A DNA stretch of 64,000 bases from Tyto alba (lineage: Eukaryota > Chordata > Aves > Strigiformes > Tytonidae): positions 18,469,518 through 18,533,517 of the forward strand of contig NW_024881313.1 in assembly GCF_018691265.1 (NCBI RefSeq). The letters run 5' to 3'. Under the pieces are notes generated by a model. That model did not search any database. It had not been told where the DNA came from and saw only the letters and a list, made by a program, of their open reading frames with translations. Shown here piece by piece: positions 23,937 through 36,262 of this stretch. The first letter of the stretch is position 1. The number at the start of each line of letters is the position of its first letter. Position numbers and translations under genes: made by a program.

Positions 23937-26900
23937 AGTTTTTAATAAAAGATATTGATAAAGGCTTCGTATTTTGTGAAGTGCATGGTGACCACATGGA
24001 AATATTTCTTCACTGTGCTGAAGGGGAAACTGCCTCTGGCAAGAACATTCACAATGTCTCTTTTATTCAAAGCTAGCTCAAGAGGGCTCACAATGGGATG
24101 AGTGGGCTGAGGATGACAACCTCTTTGCAAGAACAAGGAGGAATCTGGTGACACACTAATCCCTGCCTTGGTTTTTCACTGCAGAACCCCTCATGTGTCT
24201 GTTTTGGAAGCCAGCCCTCACCCCGCTTCGCTGTCACAGCAACACAGGAACCATCATGTGGGAGTGCTGAAAACAGATTTCCTGGAATTACTGAAACCAA
24301 GAGACCCAGCAGCAGACAGGGAACCAAGAACCACGCTTCTACCACCTTGTGGGCTCACCACACTCAAGTCCCAAAGACACAGTTTGAGGCTCTTCTTTCT
24401 CCGCCTTAGAACAAAAACACACACATAACCCTCAACCAACATGAAAAATTGACTAAGTTGACTTCTACATTGTAATATTTTAGACTGGGTTCATTCTGAT
24501 CAGTGGTTACTGTCTGATTTGTGGGCAAGGATGAGTTGCTGATTATCTCTCTTTTTCTAATTTAATTGGGCAAAGATATCAAGAGAATAATAGAGAAGTT
24601 ATTCTGGATTTATCATAAACAGAAACAAACATTTCTTTACGCAAATCTTCTCAATGAATCAGCCTCAGCACCACATGAAGCTCCAGATTATGCTGCAGAC
24701 ACAAAACCAAAAGGAAACAGCCATCATGAAACCAAGACCATACTAGACAAGAAAAATATTCTTGACTTTTCTTTTCCTTTGAGGAGATCACTGCTTTCTC
24801 AGCAGGGCCTTAGGCTGACTGGAAGACCTGTAAACTTACACAGCACCTCTACAGGAAACAAAAGCTGCTATTGGGATTTGGGCTAGCTTTGCACAGAGGT
24901 GCTGCTGCCTCTTTTCACTTTACAAAAAAAAATTAAAAATAAAAAAAATGGAAGAGAACAAAGAAAGGCCATTCAGATCACTGAGACATCTAACTACGCT
25001 TTGCTTTTTTTAAACTTGTAATAGATTTGCAGCTTTTTGACAAGTCTACAAAGATACAGAGTTTTAAATTTTACATTATAAACTTTCACAGTCAATACCT
25101 TGACAGCTAGTGAAACAGGTAATAGGTTGCTGAGATTTTTCAATGCAGAAAATTCAATCTGTGGGTGGTGTTTTAAAAGTAGCAGTTTCCCTCCTGAGAA
25201 GGTTACTATTGCAACTGTGGTTATAGGGAGGAGAAGGCAACAGTTCACCACAGCAGGGCATGCACTAAAAGCCCACTGCTGCACAGCAAGTGCTATTGTC
25301 ACGCTCTATGCCGGAGGCAGAGTAAAACTCAGCCACCACAGGAATTCAACCTATTCTATTAGTATACACCCTCATACAGTTTACAGCTATTAGTGACACT
25401 ACCACACTGCCTATCTTAAAATTATGGGGAGTTTTTGTGCAGGAGAAGGAAAGAATGTTTAAGATAAGCCTTTTATTAAAAAGGAAACAATTAAATGGAA
25501 AGTGTATAATTTCCTTCAGCCTAGACAAGGTAGAATTGAAACATCTGAAAATCAGAACATCACTTAATTTCACTGCCTCAGGGTATTCTCTTAATTAGGA
25601 GATTATTTTTCTACAAAACTTTGTTGGGTTTATGCATTACATTTCTTACATATTATATCTTTAATAGAAGTATTGGCTCAGATGCATAAAGGAGACAGGA
25701 CTAACTTCCCTGCAGTTAAATCAAGAAACCACAGTTTCTACTTCATGTGGACTTTGTTTCAGGGCTAGAACATTTCATCATATGGTATTAATACAGAGCT
25801 AAGAAACCCAACTAAAAAGGCCTTAATCATATTATATAATATTTTAGACAAACTTCAGTTCAGCACCATTCAGTCTGGTGATTGTTTAATTGTAAGTGGC
25901 AAGCAAAAATTTATCGTATCTGACATTCTGAGGACTGGAACGTTATCAGTATTGCAGGTCAAAACCAGGAATATTTAGTCAGTACCATATGAACACAATA
26001 TGTTTAAGAATCGAAATATGTCACACCTCAGGATGGATCCAGCAATGTGGTGTTGCTGCTGGAATCACACCATCCATGCACAGCATGTTCAGTGATAAAA
26101 AAAAATCACTTCAGTGTAAAAAGACTACAGCAACCTAACCAGCAGCAGAACTCTGAAGATCCACTTTTCCCCCTTGTCAACCAGACACCACATACTGGTG
26201 GCTGACAGACAGTGCCGTCCGTGAGCAGGACGATTGTACCACAACAGTCTTTGGCAACCTCCAGGTCTACTGAATTTCTTCCTCATGACTACAGCTCCTC
26301 AGGGGCTCTAGAGGCTTCATCACCAGAAGAAAGCAACAAGACTGTTCAATGCAGGACTGCTACTCCCTGGCATTAGACTTGCCCTTCAGATCTTTTATCT
26401 TATTCTAACTTCTCTTCTTTGCAGATCAAAAGTGCTGCAATATCAAATAAAGCTCTAAGAGTATAAAAATCCTGACTGGAGACATAATGAGGGATTTTTA
26501 TATTATCTGTTTTAGACTGCCAGATGCATACAAATCCAACACCTCCAGGGATACTCAGATTTCCAAGGAAGTTAAATGTCCATACTAGCTTAAAATTGAT
26601 ACAGAAAAACACACCATGTACCTATGTGGTGATTTATGCACAAAAATCATGGAAAAAGAAAAGTTCGTAATCTTTCCAAGAAGTATTTGGTAAGCAAAGG
26701 GGAAAGGAAGACTGATTAACAGAGCAGCGTTCTCTTTAGCTGACTTAAATTCAGCTGTATTCGTTTATTTAACAGATGTCAAAGACAGCAAACCATTATT
26801 TGTCAGTTTAGAGCAATTTCACAAAGTAATATTTAACCCTCAGTGGTATTATCTCCCTTTGCTTTCTGACCACTACAAAGTCACTAAAAATTTAGTTAAT

Positions 26901-29212
26901 CAGTCTGTTATCAGTACTGACACCACTATGAGGGTGAAAGCAAAGCAGAAAAAACACATAGTTTTCTAGGAAAATCATCTCTTAACTAAGAAAATACACC
27001 AAGGCAATGAAATTAAGTGATATTCTAGTTTTCAGATGGTCCAATTCCAGCTTTCCTAAAATCTTCATTAAGTCAGTTCACAAGCATATTGATAACAAAC
27101 AAGCCTGCCTACAATATTAGGACTCCTGCATTTGATACGCTCCCCTTTCCTATTAATTACACCTAGAAAAGAATAGTATTGAAATTTTAGTTGCTATGTC
27201 TCATATCTTGCAACCATATGTTTTTTGCCTGCTGTCCACTGTATTTAAAAGAGAAAGCAAAGTAGATGCTGTATGACTTTATATAACAAGAAACACTCCT
27301 CACTCAAACTGTGCTGCAATAAATTATCTTATTCTAAACCACCTTGAAAGAATGATCTTGCTGAAGGATGTCCTTTGAGAAAATACAGTGAAAAGAATAG
27401 TATGGAAAGGACACAATACTAAAGCAGCCTGGAAACTGGTTTAAAAAGCAATCTGTTTTTCCTCCATGCTTAACAGAGAGCACTATCATCATCAAGCCAC
27501 TTCTTATAATCAATTGGATTCCATTTCTCCTTGGAGTGCTTTCATTCCTGATGCCTCCTCAAGATCTTTTCAATGATGACTGCATTTGCAACTCAATTTC
27601 ATTTGTGTTAACATACACATTAAATGTTAGTTGAAGGTAAAAGTACCTTACTTAACAGCTCCTATATGTGATTATAATGGATATATCACCTTAATTACAG
27701 CCAATCCCCACCCACCTAAACAAAACAAAAAGCTCAACCACAAGCAGAAGCCAGAGCTGTAACACTGCATTAGTTTACCATAGGGTTGGAAACAAAGGAT
27801 AGTAGTGGGCAAGCTTTCAAGATACAAATTTTTCTACTGAGAGTCCTCCTGTTTTCAATCTGTTACAGCTAAATGTTCGTGCTCATTAAAAGCATGTTTT
27901 GCACAAACAGGGCTTAAAGAGCAATGAAATGTTCACTTTCAAGTAAAGTTAATATGGTTGCTCACAAGTCAACATGATACAAGCAAGTGAAAAGGCAGTA
28001 CAGCGATGCAAAAGCAACACCACTTATCTGGCAAGAATAACATAAATCAAACCCACATTGCTTAATTATATTTTTTTTTCTAAATACTGCATATAATCTT
28101 TCACATTTAGCCAACTTAAATTGGCTTAGATCACTAACTTGTTTTTTGTGGGCTTTTTAAAAAGTTTCTTTTTAAAGGCTGTTAGCTGATTTAAACATTA
28201 CGGTAAATGACCAAAACTTCCACAATTTTGGTAAATATTTAGGAAAGTTACAGGATGGATGCCTTCAATTAGACTTTCTTGCTGAATGTAGGAAAGGGTC
28301 ACTAACAACATTAGCCTGCATTTATAAGCTACACTGTGTATGTGACTTCAGACAACCTACTTTCAGAAGAGGGAAGAGAAAAAAAAAAAAAAGCTATGTG
28401 AGTGAAGAAAGAGCAAATTGAAATCTTCAGAATATGTCTTCAATGATCTGCATGAACATTTGACTGAAGGGATGTTTTTTCCTCAGTACACAGCATACAT
28501 GAATACTGATGCTCTCAACCCCTTATCCCTCCTCTACCTTTGTGCACCGGGTTGGGGAAAGGGATAAAAGAAAATAATGCGCAGTTTTCTTCTCCTGAGG
28601 ATAGAAATCTCTTGGGATACACCACTGGAAACCAGCATTGATGCAATTATCACATGGAAGCAAAGCATACAGGATTTTGAGGTATAATTTCATTATTTCC
28701 CATTTTTTAGACTGGTTACACTTTTTCTTTAAGATATTGATGACAAGTAAGTACAAACCCAATCAGCATTTTAAGCCAGTTAACTTGTAATGGACAGAAC
28801 CCCATATTTAGCTGTATCAGAACTATTCTGAGTTCCTTCTGCAATAGCACACAGATGCCTGCCAGTTTGGGACTCCAGATCAGGCAACACAAACCACAGA
28901 AAGGATGAACATCAAGGAAATGAACCATCAAGGCAGTCCTTTTCTCTAAAGGACCTGTGGTTAGAAAGATATAGAGGGTCTGCAGGTCTGTCCATTCAGC
29001 ACCTGTCTTGCTCTGTAACTTTATCAATGCTATGTTAATATAGCTATACTGTTTGGACAGGAGGATAAAACCTCCATTAAGAATGTTAATATTCATGGGT
29101 ATTTTAACGAAAGACATCTACCCTTTTAGTAGCCTCATGATCCTATTAAGTGATTCAGGAATGCTGGTTATTACTTTTTTCAAGCCCTAGCTTGTTACTA
29201 AAAAAAAAGAGC

Positions 29213-29224
29213 GAGTGAGTGAGT

Positions 29225-29255
<31 letters not shown>

Positions 29256-29259
29256 GGGG
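29213..29259 (+). repeat. (GT)n microsatellite running into a 21-G tract
   Basis: GAGT repeats change into GT repeats and then into 21 consecutive G (29239-29259). The composite of Z-DNA-prone and G-quadruplex-prone repeats is likely to be length-variable. Confidence 0.85.
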
Positions 29260-30254
29260 TGAAAAGAGGAGGGAAAACTGTTATGAATGCTGATGCATGA
29301 TGACTTTCATGAGTTTCCAGATGAGATTCCAACTCAGTCTAAAGACACTTCATTTTTTCCAGATAGAAAGATCTATTTCTTCTCTCTTCCTATGTCCAAG
29401 CTATTTTTTGCTGCTTCTTAGCAGTATCATTTACATTAAAAGGGCAGCAAAGAGTCAACCTCTGCTGTGGTTTTAGTCAAATTGCTGCTTTCCTGGTGTT
29501 GATTCTACAAAGTCTAATTTCTGTACCTTAGACACATATTACTAAGAAATTACATGGGGCTCTATCACTGCAATATCTATAGTATATCCACCAGAGCTAG
29601 AAAAGAGCTGAACAATTGGAAGGATGGTCAGATGAACAGTCATTACAACTAACTTCATTAACTTTCAACCTGCATTTCTGATTATGAGACAGAGTCTGAA
29701 AAAGTATGTGATGGGCTGCACCTTTGCCAAATTAGGACTATTGATACATTTTTATCTGTCTAACATGTCTACTCTGTAGATTCATGTCCCTGTTAAGAGT
29801 CATGATAGCTGTTCTAGTGATTTTAAATATCAACTTTTCAATATTCCACAGATCCTAATCATCTTGCCAGAGAATATATCTTCAGCAGGTTAGAAAGAGC
29901 ACAGAATAAACACATTTGCCTGTGTGAGCAGACAGATGCACATCCCAGTTCCAGTCACTAAATCAGAGGAACGTTGTAGACTCTTGAGCCATAAGAGGTC
30001 TGAAAAGGGCTTTTTCTCAAAATAAAAAACCCCTGTCTAATAAGAAAACTATCCCTAAGGAAATTCTAGGAGTGTATGAAGTCGAGTTAGATACAAGTTG
30101 TTGTCAAGTGTGTTAAATTATATCTTGACAGCAAAAGCAACACCTACAATGGAGCATGAAATATCAACCTCCTCAACTAACCACTGAAAACTAAATATCT
30201 AGATATTAACTGGCCAGTTATTTTATATTTGTCAAGATATTAACAAAAATGGAA

Positions 30255-31300
30255 AGGTGTACTGCTCACTGGATAAAAATCTGGCTGGATGGCTGGGCCC
30301 AAAGACTGGTAGGGAATGGAGTTAAATCCAGTTGATGGCCAGTCATAAGTGGTGTTTCCCAGGGCTTAGTAGTGGGGGCATTTATGTTTTGTCTCTTTTT
30401 CAGTGATATGGATGAGGGTCTCGAGTGCACAATCAGGAATTCTGCAGACAATACCAACTTGGGCAGGAGTGTTGATCTGCTTGAGGATAAGAAGGCTTTA
30501 CAGAAACATCTGGACAGGCTGGGCCAATTGTATGAGGTTCAACAAGGCTGAGTGCTGGGTCCTGCACTTGGGTCACAACAACCCCATGGAACACTACAGG
30601 CTTGGGGAAGAGTGGCTGGAAAGCTGCCCAGTAAAAAAAGGACCAAGGATGTTGGTCAACAGCCACTGAATATGAGCCATAGGTGTGCCCAGGTGGCTAA
30701 GGCCAACAGCATCCTGGCTTGTATCAGAAATAGTGTGGCCAGCAGCACTAGGGAAGTGATTGTCCCCCTGTACTCAACACTGGTGAGGCCCCACCTCCAA
30801 TACTGTGTTCAGTTTTGGGCCCCTCACTGCAGGAAAAACACTGAGGTGGTAGAGCATGTCTAGAGAAAAGCAACAGAGCTGGTGAAGGGTCCAGAGAACA
30901 AGTCTTATGAGGAGTGGCTGAAGGAACTGGAGGTTGTTTAGCCTGGAGAAAAGGAGGCTGACAGCAGACCTTGTCATTCTCTACAACTCCCTGAGAGGAG
31001 GCTGTAGCGGGGTGGGTGTTGGTCTCTTCTCCCAAGTAACAAACAATAGGCCAAGAGGGAATGGCCTCAAGTTGCACCAGTGGAGGTTTAGACTGGATAT
31101 TAGGAAAAATTTCTTCACCAAAAAGAACAAGCTGACCAGGGAAGTGGCTGTCACCAACCCTGGAGGTATTTAAAAGATGCGCAGATATGGCACTTAGGGA
31201 CACGGTTTAGTGGTGCACTTGGCAGTGTTAGGTTAATGGATGGACTCAGTGATCTTAAAGGTCTTTTCCAACCTAAACAATTCCATGACTCTATGATGCA
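30255..31300 (+). mobile_element. CR1 LINE, 5'-truncated, 3' third of ORF2 plus 3' UTR
   Basis: About 1,045 bp of CR1 from the reverse-transcriptase region to the 3' end. Conceptual pieces in several frames are clear: [18 protein letters not shown], then [19 protein letters not shown], the usual CR1 polymerase C-terminal blocks. The catalytic RT motif C (normally FADD) reads SADN near 30443-30454, and frameshifts separate the pieces, so the copy is dead. The end is CR1-like (CTTTTCCAACCTAAACAATTC, then an ACTCTATGATG octamer-like tail). The insertion is antisense to FAM171A1. Open frames here are CR1 remnants, not host genes. Confidence 0.92.
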
Positions 31301-31636
31301 AAATACTGAAAGTGAACCAACCCCACTAATGAATGAACTTTTTCAAAAATAGGACTGTATTGTCATCAAAAACATTTGCCAATTATTCTCCTATTACAAC
31401 GCAGGGTACAGTGTCCTTTAACTGACAAGAAGTAATGCAGAGAATTGACGAATCAATTGTTTTCCATTTGCATGTCTGAAACGGGGTTCAGCCATTCAAA
31501 GTCAGGGTCATCCAGAGCTAGAGGGTAAGTACGGTCCAACTCATAGATCCTGTGTGACAGAACTCAGCCACTCCTTTGACTAAAACCAAGTATCAAAGCT
31601 GGGACTGAACCACTAGAATATACCGTCAGGCAGTTT

Positions 31637-31674
31637 GGGTGTTTTTTTTGTGGTGGTTGGTTTTTTGTGGTTTT

Positions 31675-31706
<32 letters not shown>

Positions 31707-31741
31707 TTTTTGGTGTTTTTTTTTTTGTTTTTTTTTTTTTT
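31637..31741 (+). repeat. T/G-rich low-complexity tract with a 30-T run
   Basis: About 105 bases almost wholly T with scattered G, including 30 uninterrupted T at 31676-31705. The lysine-rich minus-strand frame across it is a translation of this repeat. Confidence 0.85.
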
Positions 31742-32997
31742 AATAGTACCAGCAAGTATTAATTTACAGACCAGGTATTCCAGAGCAATTTATATGGGCT
31801 GAATTTGAGCCAGTGACCATATAAACTGTTATCTTTTGCTGGGTTCTGCAATTTACTAGTGTGACTACTGAAATAATTAAACCTATTCACCTCATTGAAC
31901 CATTACATTGATACTCCCAAAGGCCATACTCTCCTTTATGCTTTTAGACACATCTTAATCTATATTCAGCCTCAAAATACACAGTAATTACAAAATAATT
32001 AGCAGTATTTCACTGTGGTTTGGATTTAGGTAAATTAGCCTTTATGCTAATAGATATATTTTTTAAAAAATGGAATTGGTATTTGCCACACCAGATCAGG
32101 CCACTACTGTATCTTAGATGGTATCTGACTTTGACATTGGCAAGAAAGTGACAAATTCAGGTTAATTAAAAAAAAGAAAGCTGCCTAACATACATATATG
32201 AAAGTGAAAGAATAAAGGATAGTGAAAAGTATATTGTCTTATGTAAAATCATGTAAGAAATTATACAGTTTCCCAAGAGTTAATTCACTGTTCAAGGTTA
32301 TAACTCTACAAACAGACCAAAGAACAATTAAGAACAATGCCAAAGTATTCTCACAAGCACTACAAGTGAGAGCAAATTTAGAAATACAACAGATAATGGT
32401 ATCATGACAGATGGGGCTCCATCTGTCAAGCACTTATATTTGATAAAGGAATTTTAAAAGAACTGATGGGGAAAAATATTTTTCCAGTGGGTGCAAGAAG
32501 ACACCTTCTTCAAATGTGGGTGTAGAAGGGACTTACCAGGGTACAGTTGCACTTTGAGTTTTGTAGGGAAAAACTCTGTAGGCCTCCGGTTCCCTCCACT
32601 TCCCCACATACATGAGCTGGTTAACAGACCCTAGCTTAAAAAAAACTTAACTAATAAGTGAATTATTTATTTTTAACCCAGATCAAGTCACTGACCTGGT
32701 GTAGTGGGTGGTGGTGGTGCCAGTACAGCCAAAAGGTGGTAGAAAACACAGATGAGTGATTGGGGTCAAGAACACTGGAGTTGTACCCTGATTTTCACAT
32801 ATGTAGGAATATCAGTATATTAATTTTTCTTACTCAGTTTTACATTTTGGGAGATGAGAAGAGTTGCTCACGATATATATCTTTTAAGATGTTTCATGGT
32901 TATCAAGAAACTCCCCATGGAGGGAGTTATTTGCATAATCAAGAAATAATTCCCACATCCATTTCATTAGGTTTTAATTAACACCCCAACCCTCCTG

Positions 32998-33036
32998 CCC
33001 CCCCCCCCAAAAAAAAAAGAAAAAAGAAAAAAAAAT
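32998..33036 (+). repeat. Poly-C followed by A-rich tract
   Basis: A C-run of 11 runs directly into A-rich sequence with scattered G. Low complexity. Confidence 0.8.
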
Positions 33037-33210
33037 CTTTCCAAGGCAAAAAACTGCTCAGTTCAGACTGATACAGGTTAAAAATCTGCCTTTCTTGTAG
33101 ACAGACACGCGGACATGGGATGCCACTGTATGGTCTGTTGAGGTCCAACAAAAAACAAAATTCTGAACCAAAGATTACGAAACAAAACAGAAAAAACCCA
33201 ACCCATTCCC

Positions 33211-33257
33211 TCCCCTCCACACCCCCCACCCCCCCCCCCCCCCCCCAAAAAAAAAAA
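33211..33257 (+). repeat. C-rich tract (18 C) followed by poly-A
   Basis: A second C-then-A composite within 250 bp of the first. On the FAM171A1 transcript strand it is a T-then-G tract with G-quadruplex potential. The glycine-rich frames on the minus strand are artefacts of it. Confidence 0.8.
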
Positions 33258-36118
33258 TCTAGGAAACTGATTGAGAGAACTATCCAGGAAAAGATCAACT
33301 TGCAGGCAAGCCATAGTGGACTGTAGGTACAACAGTGGACCAGTAAGCAAGGTACAAGACAAGGCCACACAGCAGAAAAAGGACTACTTGCTGGTATCTA
33401 CTTTTATTGCAATTTCACTTGGGATCAGTTTTCAACTAACAACCAATTTTGTCAAACCAAATGTAGAAACAGAACTCTCTTTGGACAAAAAAAACAGTTA
33501 AAATATTAAATATTATTGAAAATAGTTAAACAGTTATTTGCAGTAAACTTGGACAGACTTAGCTGTGTAGGGGACTTGGTTAAGAATGATATCCCATAAC
33601 CCAAAGCATTCTTGCAAAATATCAGAAGTACAATTTCCACCAAGAATCCATGCAGAAAAGTTGAGCTAAAATAAAATATTATTAAATTTTAAATGTGGAT
33701 GTGAAATAAAGGCAAAGGAGCATTCAGAGTAGACTGAAATTCCCAGGAAGAAGTACAGCATTTCAGAGTGAAAGACTGGTTATTAGCTATTTCTGAAATC
33801 ATGGTTTTCCATAGACAGGAACTAGAGACTTCTGTTGCTCTCCTGTGAAACTCAGCAATACAGTGTTCCCAAGCCAATACTCATCCCAGAGTCCCATTTT
33901 TGGCACTATGCATGGCAAAGAACAAATCACCATCAGAAGCTTCTTGAAACAAATCAGACCACTTCCCCTCAAAAGCAATTTGATTTGTATACTAAATGAG
34001 CTGAACTTTATTAAAACTTTATATATTTTGCATCAACAATATCTAATGTTTCTAGAATTCTGAATTATCTTGGTTGCTCATAACAAACTATAGCTAAACA
34101 CTACATCAATTATCTCTCTAAATTTAGAGTAGATCTCTCTTCTCATCCAAGTGGTGAGAATACTTGAATAGTCTATTTAAAACTTCAATCTTTGTAATTT
34201 TATCACCCAAATCTTTTACACTACAAATGAGCACACAAAAAAAAAAAAACCCTCAGACTGACGTTCTGCAAGCAGGTTTGCTGAAGAACACAGCTGCCAT
34301 TATATGAATTTAATTCCATCAACTCATTAAGACAACATCCACAGTAGTCACACCTTTGTGTGAACATAGACTAGGCATTTAACAGCCATTTAACTTTTCC
34401 CAAAATTAGAAGATGAATTTACAAGTTTGGTTTGTTTTTCATAAAAAGACACCACTGGGTAGGAAGAGGAATAGGAGTGATTAACAACCACCAAACCCAC
34501 TACAAACAAGAAAGTGAATTCTTCCATATTCGATAGTCACTCAAATCAGCACTGAAATGCAGTTGCAATATCCTTCCTTTCAGTTCCTTATCCACACGTT
34601 AATGACCTCCCACGTGCACTCAGAATAAAACTGTAATTTTCAGAGTATTAATTCTTTTGCAGTAAGATGGGACAAAAATTACTTATGCTTTAAATTAAAA
34701 AAGTAATCTATACAGAAGCTATCAAGAAATACTAACATGCAACAGCAAATAAACTGCAGTACAAGTACAAAAGAAAATGTAAATATCAAGAAATTAGAGA
34801 GTCACTTTTTCAACTTGTGTTGCTTTTAGACTTTTTCTTTAAATACTGAATCACCTCAGACCATTTGTAGAAAAGGATTTTTTTTTCAGTATTCCACTGA
34901 AAAACAAAAATGAAAAACAAAGGAAAAATATTTTAGCTGGATCTTCATTATGTTATTACCTATTTCCTGTGTTTCTATTATTTTCACTTGTTCTTAGTAG
35001 GAATGTTTTAAATTAGAATAAAGGACATAAAGGAATCTTGTGGGTAGTCAAATCCAGGCTTCTCACCACAAGAAGCATATATAATAAAAAAAGTTCAAGC
35101 TTTACAAGTTCAATCTTAAAACGATAATTACATATCTTCTACCCCTACGCAGCTGGCTGCTATGCCAGAATCCCATTCCTCAATGGCTACTTCTTTTGCC
35201 TGCACACTTTTCTCATGGCCAAACTATCAAGTATTATTCTTCCCTTAAACAGGTCCTTTCTAAATCTGCAGAGAGCAATCACATTTCATTCTTCATTTTG
35301 CTAAGGCCCTTTTTTTTTTTGTTATCCAGTAATTGAGATACAACCTCTTCTGCTTTCCCAACTTAAAATGTATTTTCAAATGTTTGACCTGACCTTTTCC
35401 AAATAAGAAACAGAATGGAAGCCAGAATTTCAGAGGTGCTGCCAATGTCTTTACAACAGCATTAATATCTCTCTTTCTGTTGAGAACAACTCGCCCAACA
35501 CATTCAGCAATCACATCTGCTTTTCCCATAGCAGAATTACTTTGGTGGCTCATAAACACTCTGATTGACCAATACCCTTGTATCTCTTCCTTCTTCTGTA
35601 ACTAACTGATGAGACTCCAACTTAGAAATTCTTGTCATTGGTCCCAAAATATACAAATTCATACTGTAATATAGTTGCCTCAAGTTGTAAAGAATGTTAT
35701 AAACATTATGTTATAAATATTAAAGTTTTATAAATGTTTTTAGAAGTGTGAATAAAAAATCATTAGTAAAAATATTCAGTATCTATTTACAGGCTAGTGT
35801 GTTTGGTCACACAAGAATACTTTTGCAATGTCAAATGGAAAGCAAAATACTTACAAAACTTTACTAACAGCTTTGTTACTGCAGGTACAGTAAGGTTTGG
35901 GCTACATAAGCTTAAGAGGAACAGCGCTATTATCCCATTCAGTATTAACAGAAGTGAAATGTTAACATGTTAAAGACCCAAAATAGCTTTTACAAGAGTC
36001 TATCAAAATTTCAGCTTTGTAGAGAACAACTGAAAAACAGGCATGAATGTTCTTTGCCACAGCCACTTTCCAACTCTTACAAATAAAAGAGCAAAAGTAG
36101 CATAAAATGACAATTTCC

Positions 36119-36262
36119 CTAAAAAAAAAAACAAAACAACCCAAAACAAACAAAAAACCCCAACCAAACAAAAGACACTCCAAAACCAAACAAAACAGAA
36201 CAAAAAAACAACCAAACCAATAACAACAACAAAAAAGAAAAGCCCTCCCCTCCCCCCCAAAA
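36119..36262 (+). repeat. A/C-rich low-complexity tract
   Basis: About 145 bases of CAAAA, CCAAAC and AACAAC-type sequence almost free of G and T. The Phe/Gly/Val-rich minus-strand frames crossing it are not genes. Confidence 0.85.

Larger units (their letters stand above)
17641..30254. other. Intron 1 block without identified genes
   Basis: This is mostly AT-rich intron, with a GC-richer patch at about 20390-22250 that creates overlapping open frames on both strands (up to 157 codons). None has a recognisable domain. It contains several homopolymer runs listed separately. A 133-codon minus-strand frame at 28716-29117 also has no family resemblance I can name. Confidence 0.6.

Noticed and set aside
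28716..29117. 133-codon minus-strand frame on the gene strand
   Set aside because: Hydrophobic but with no family resemblance and no convincing flanking acceptor and donor pair.
30403..31203. Overlapping frames of 60-150 codons
   Set aside because: The + strand frames are decayed CR1 ORF2 pieces, and the minus-strand frames are their antisense shadows.
32978..33370. Gly-rich 130-codon minus-strand frame
   Set aside because: Generated by C-run and A-run simple repeats.
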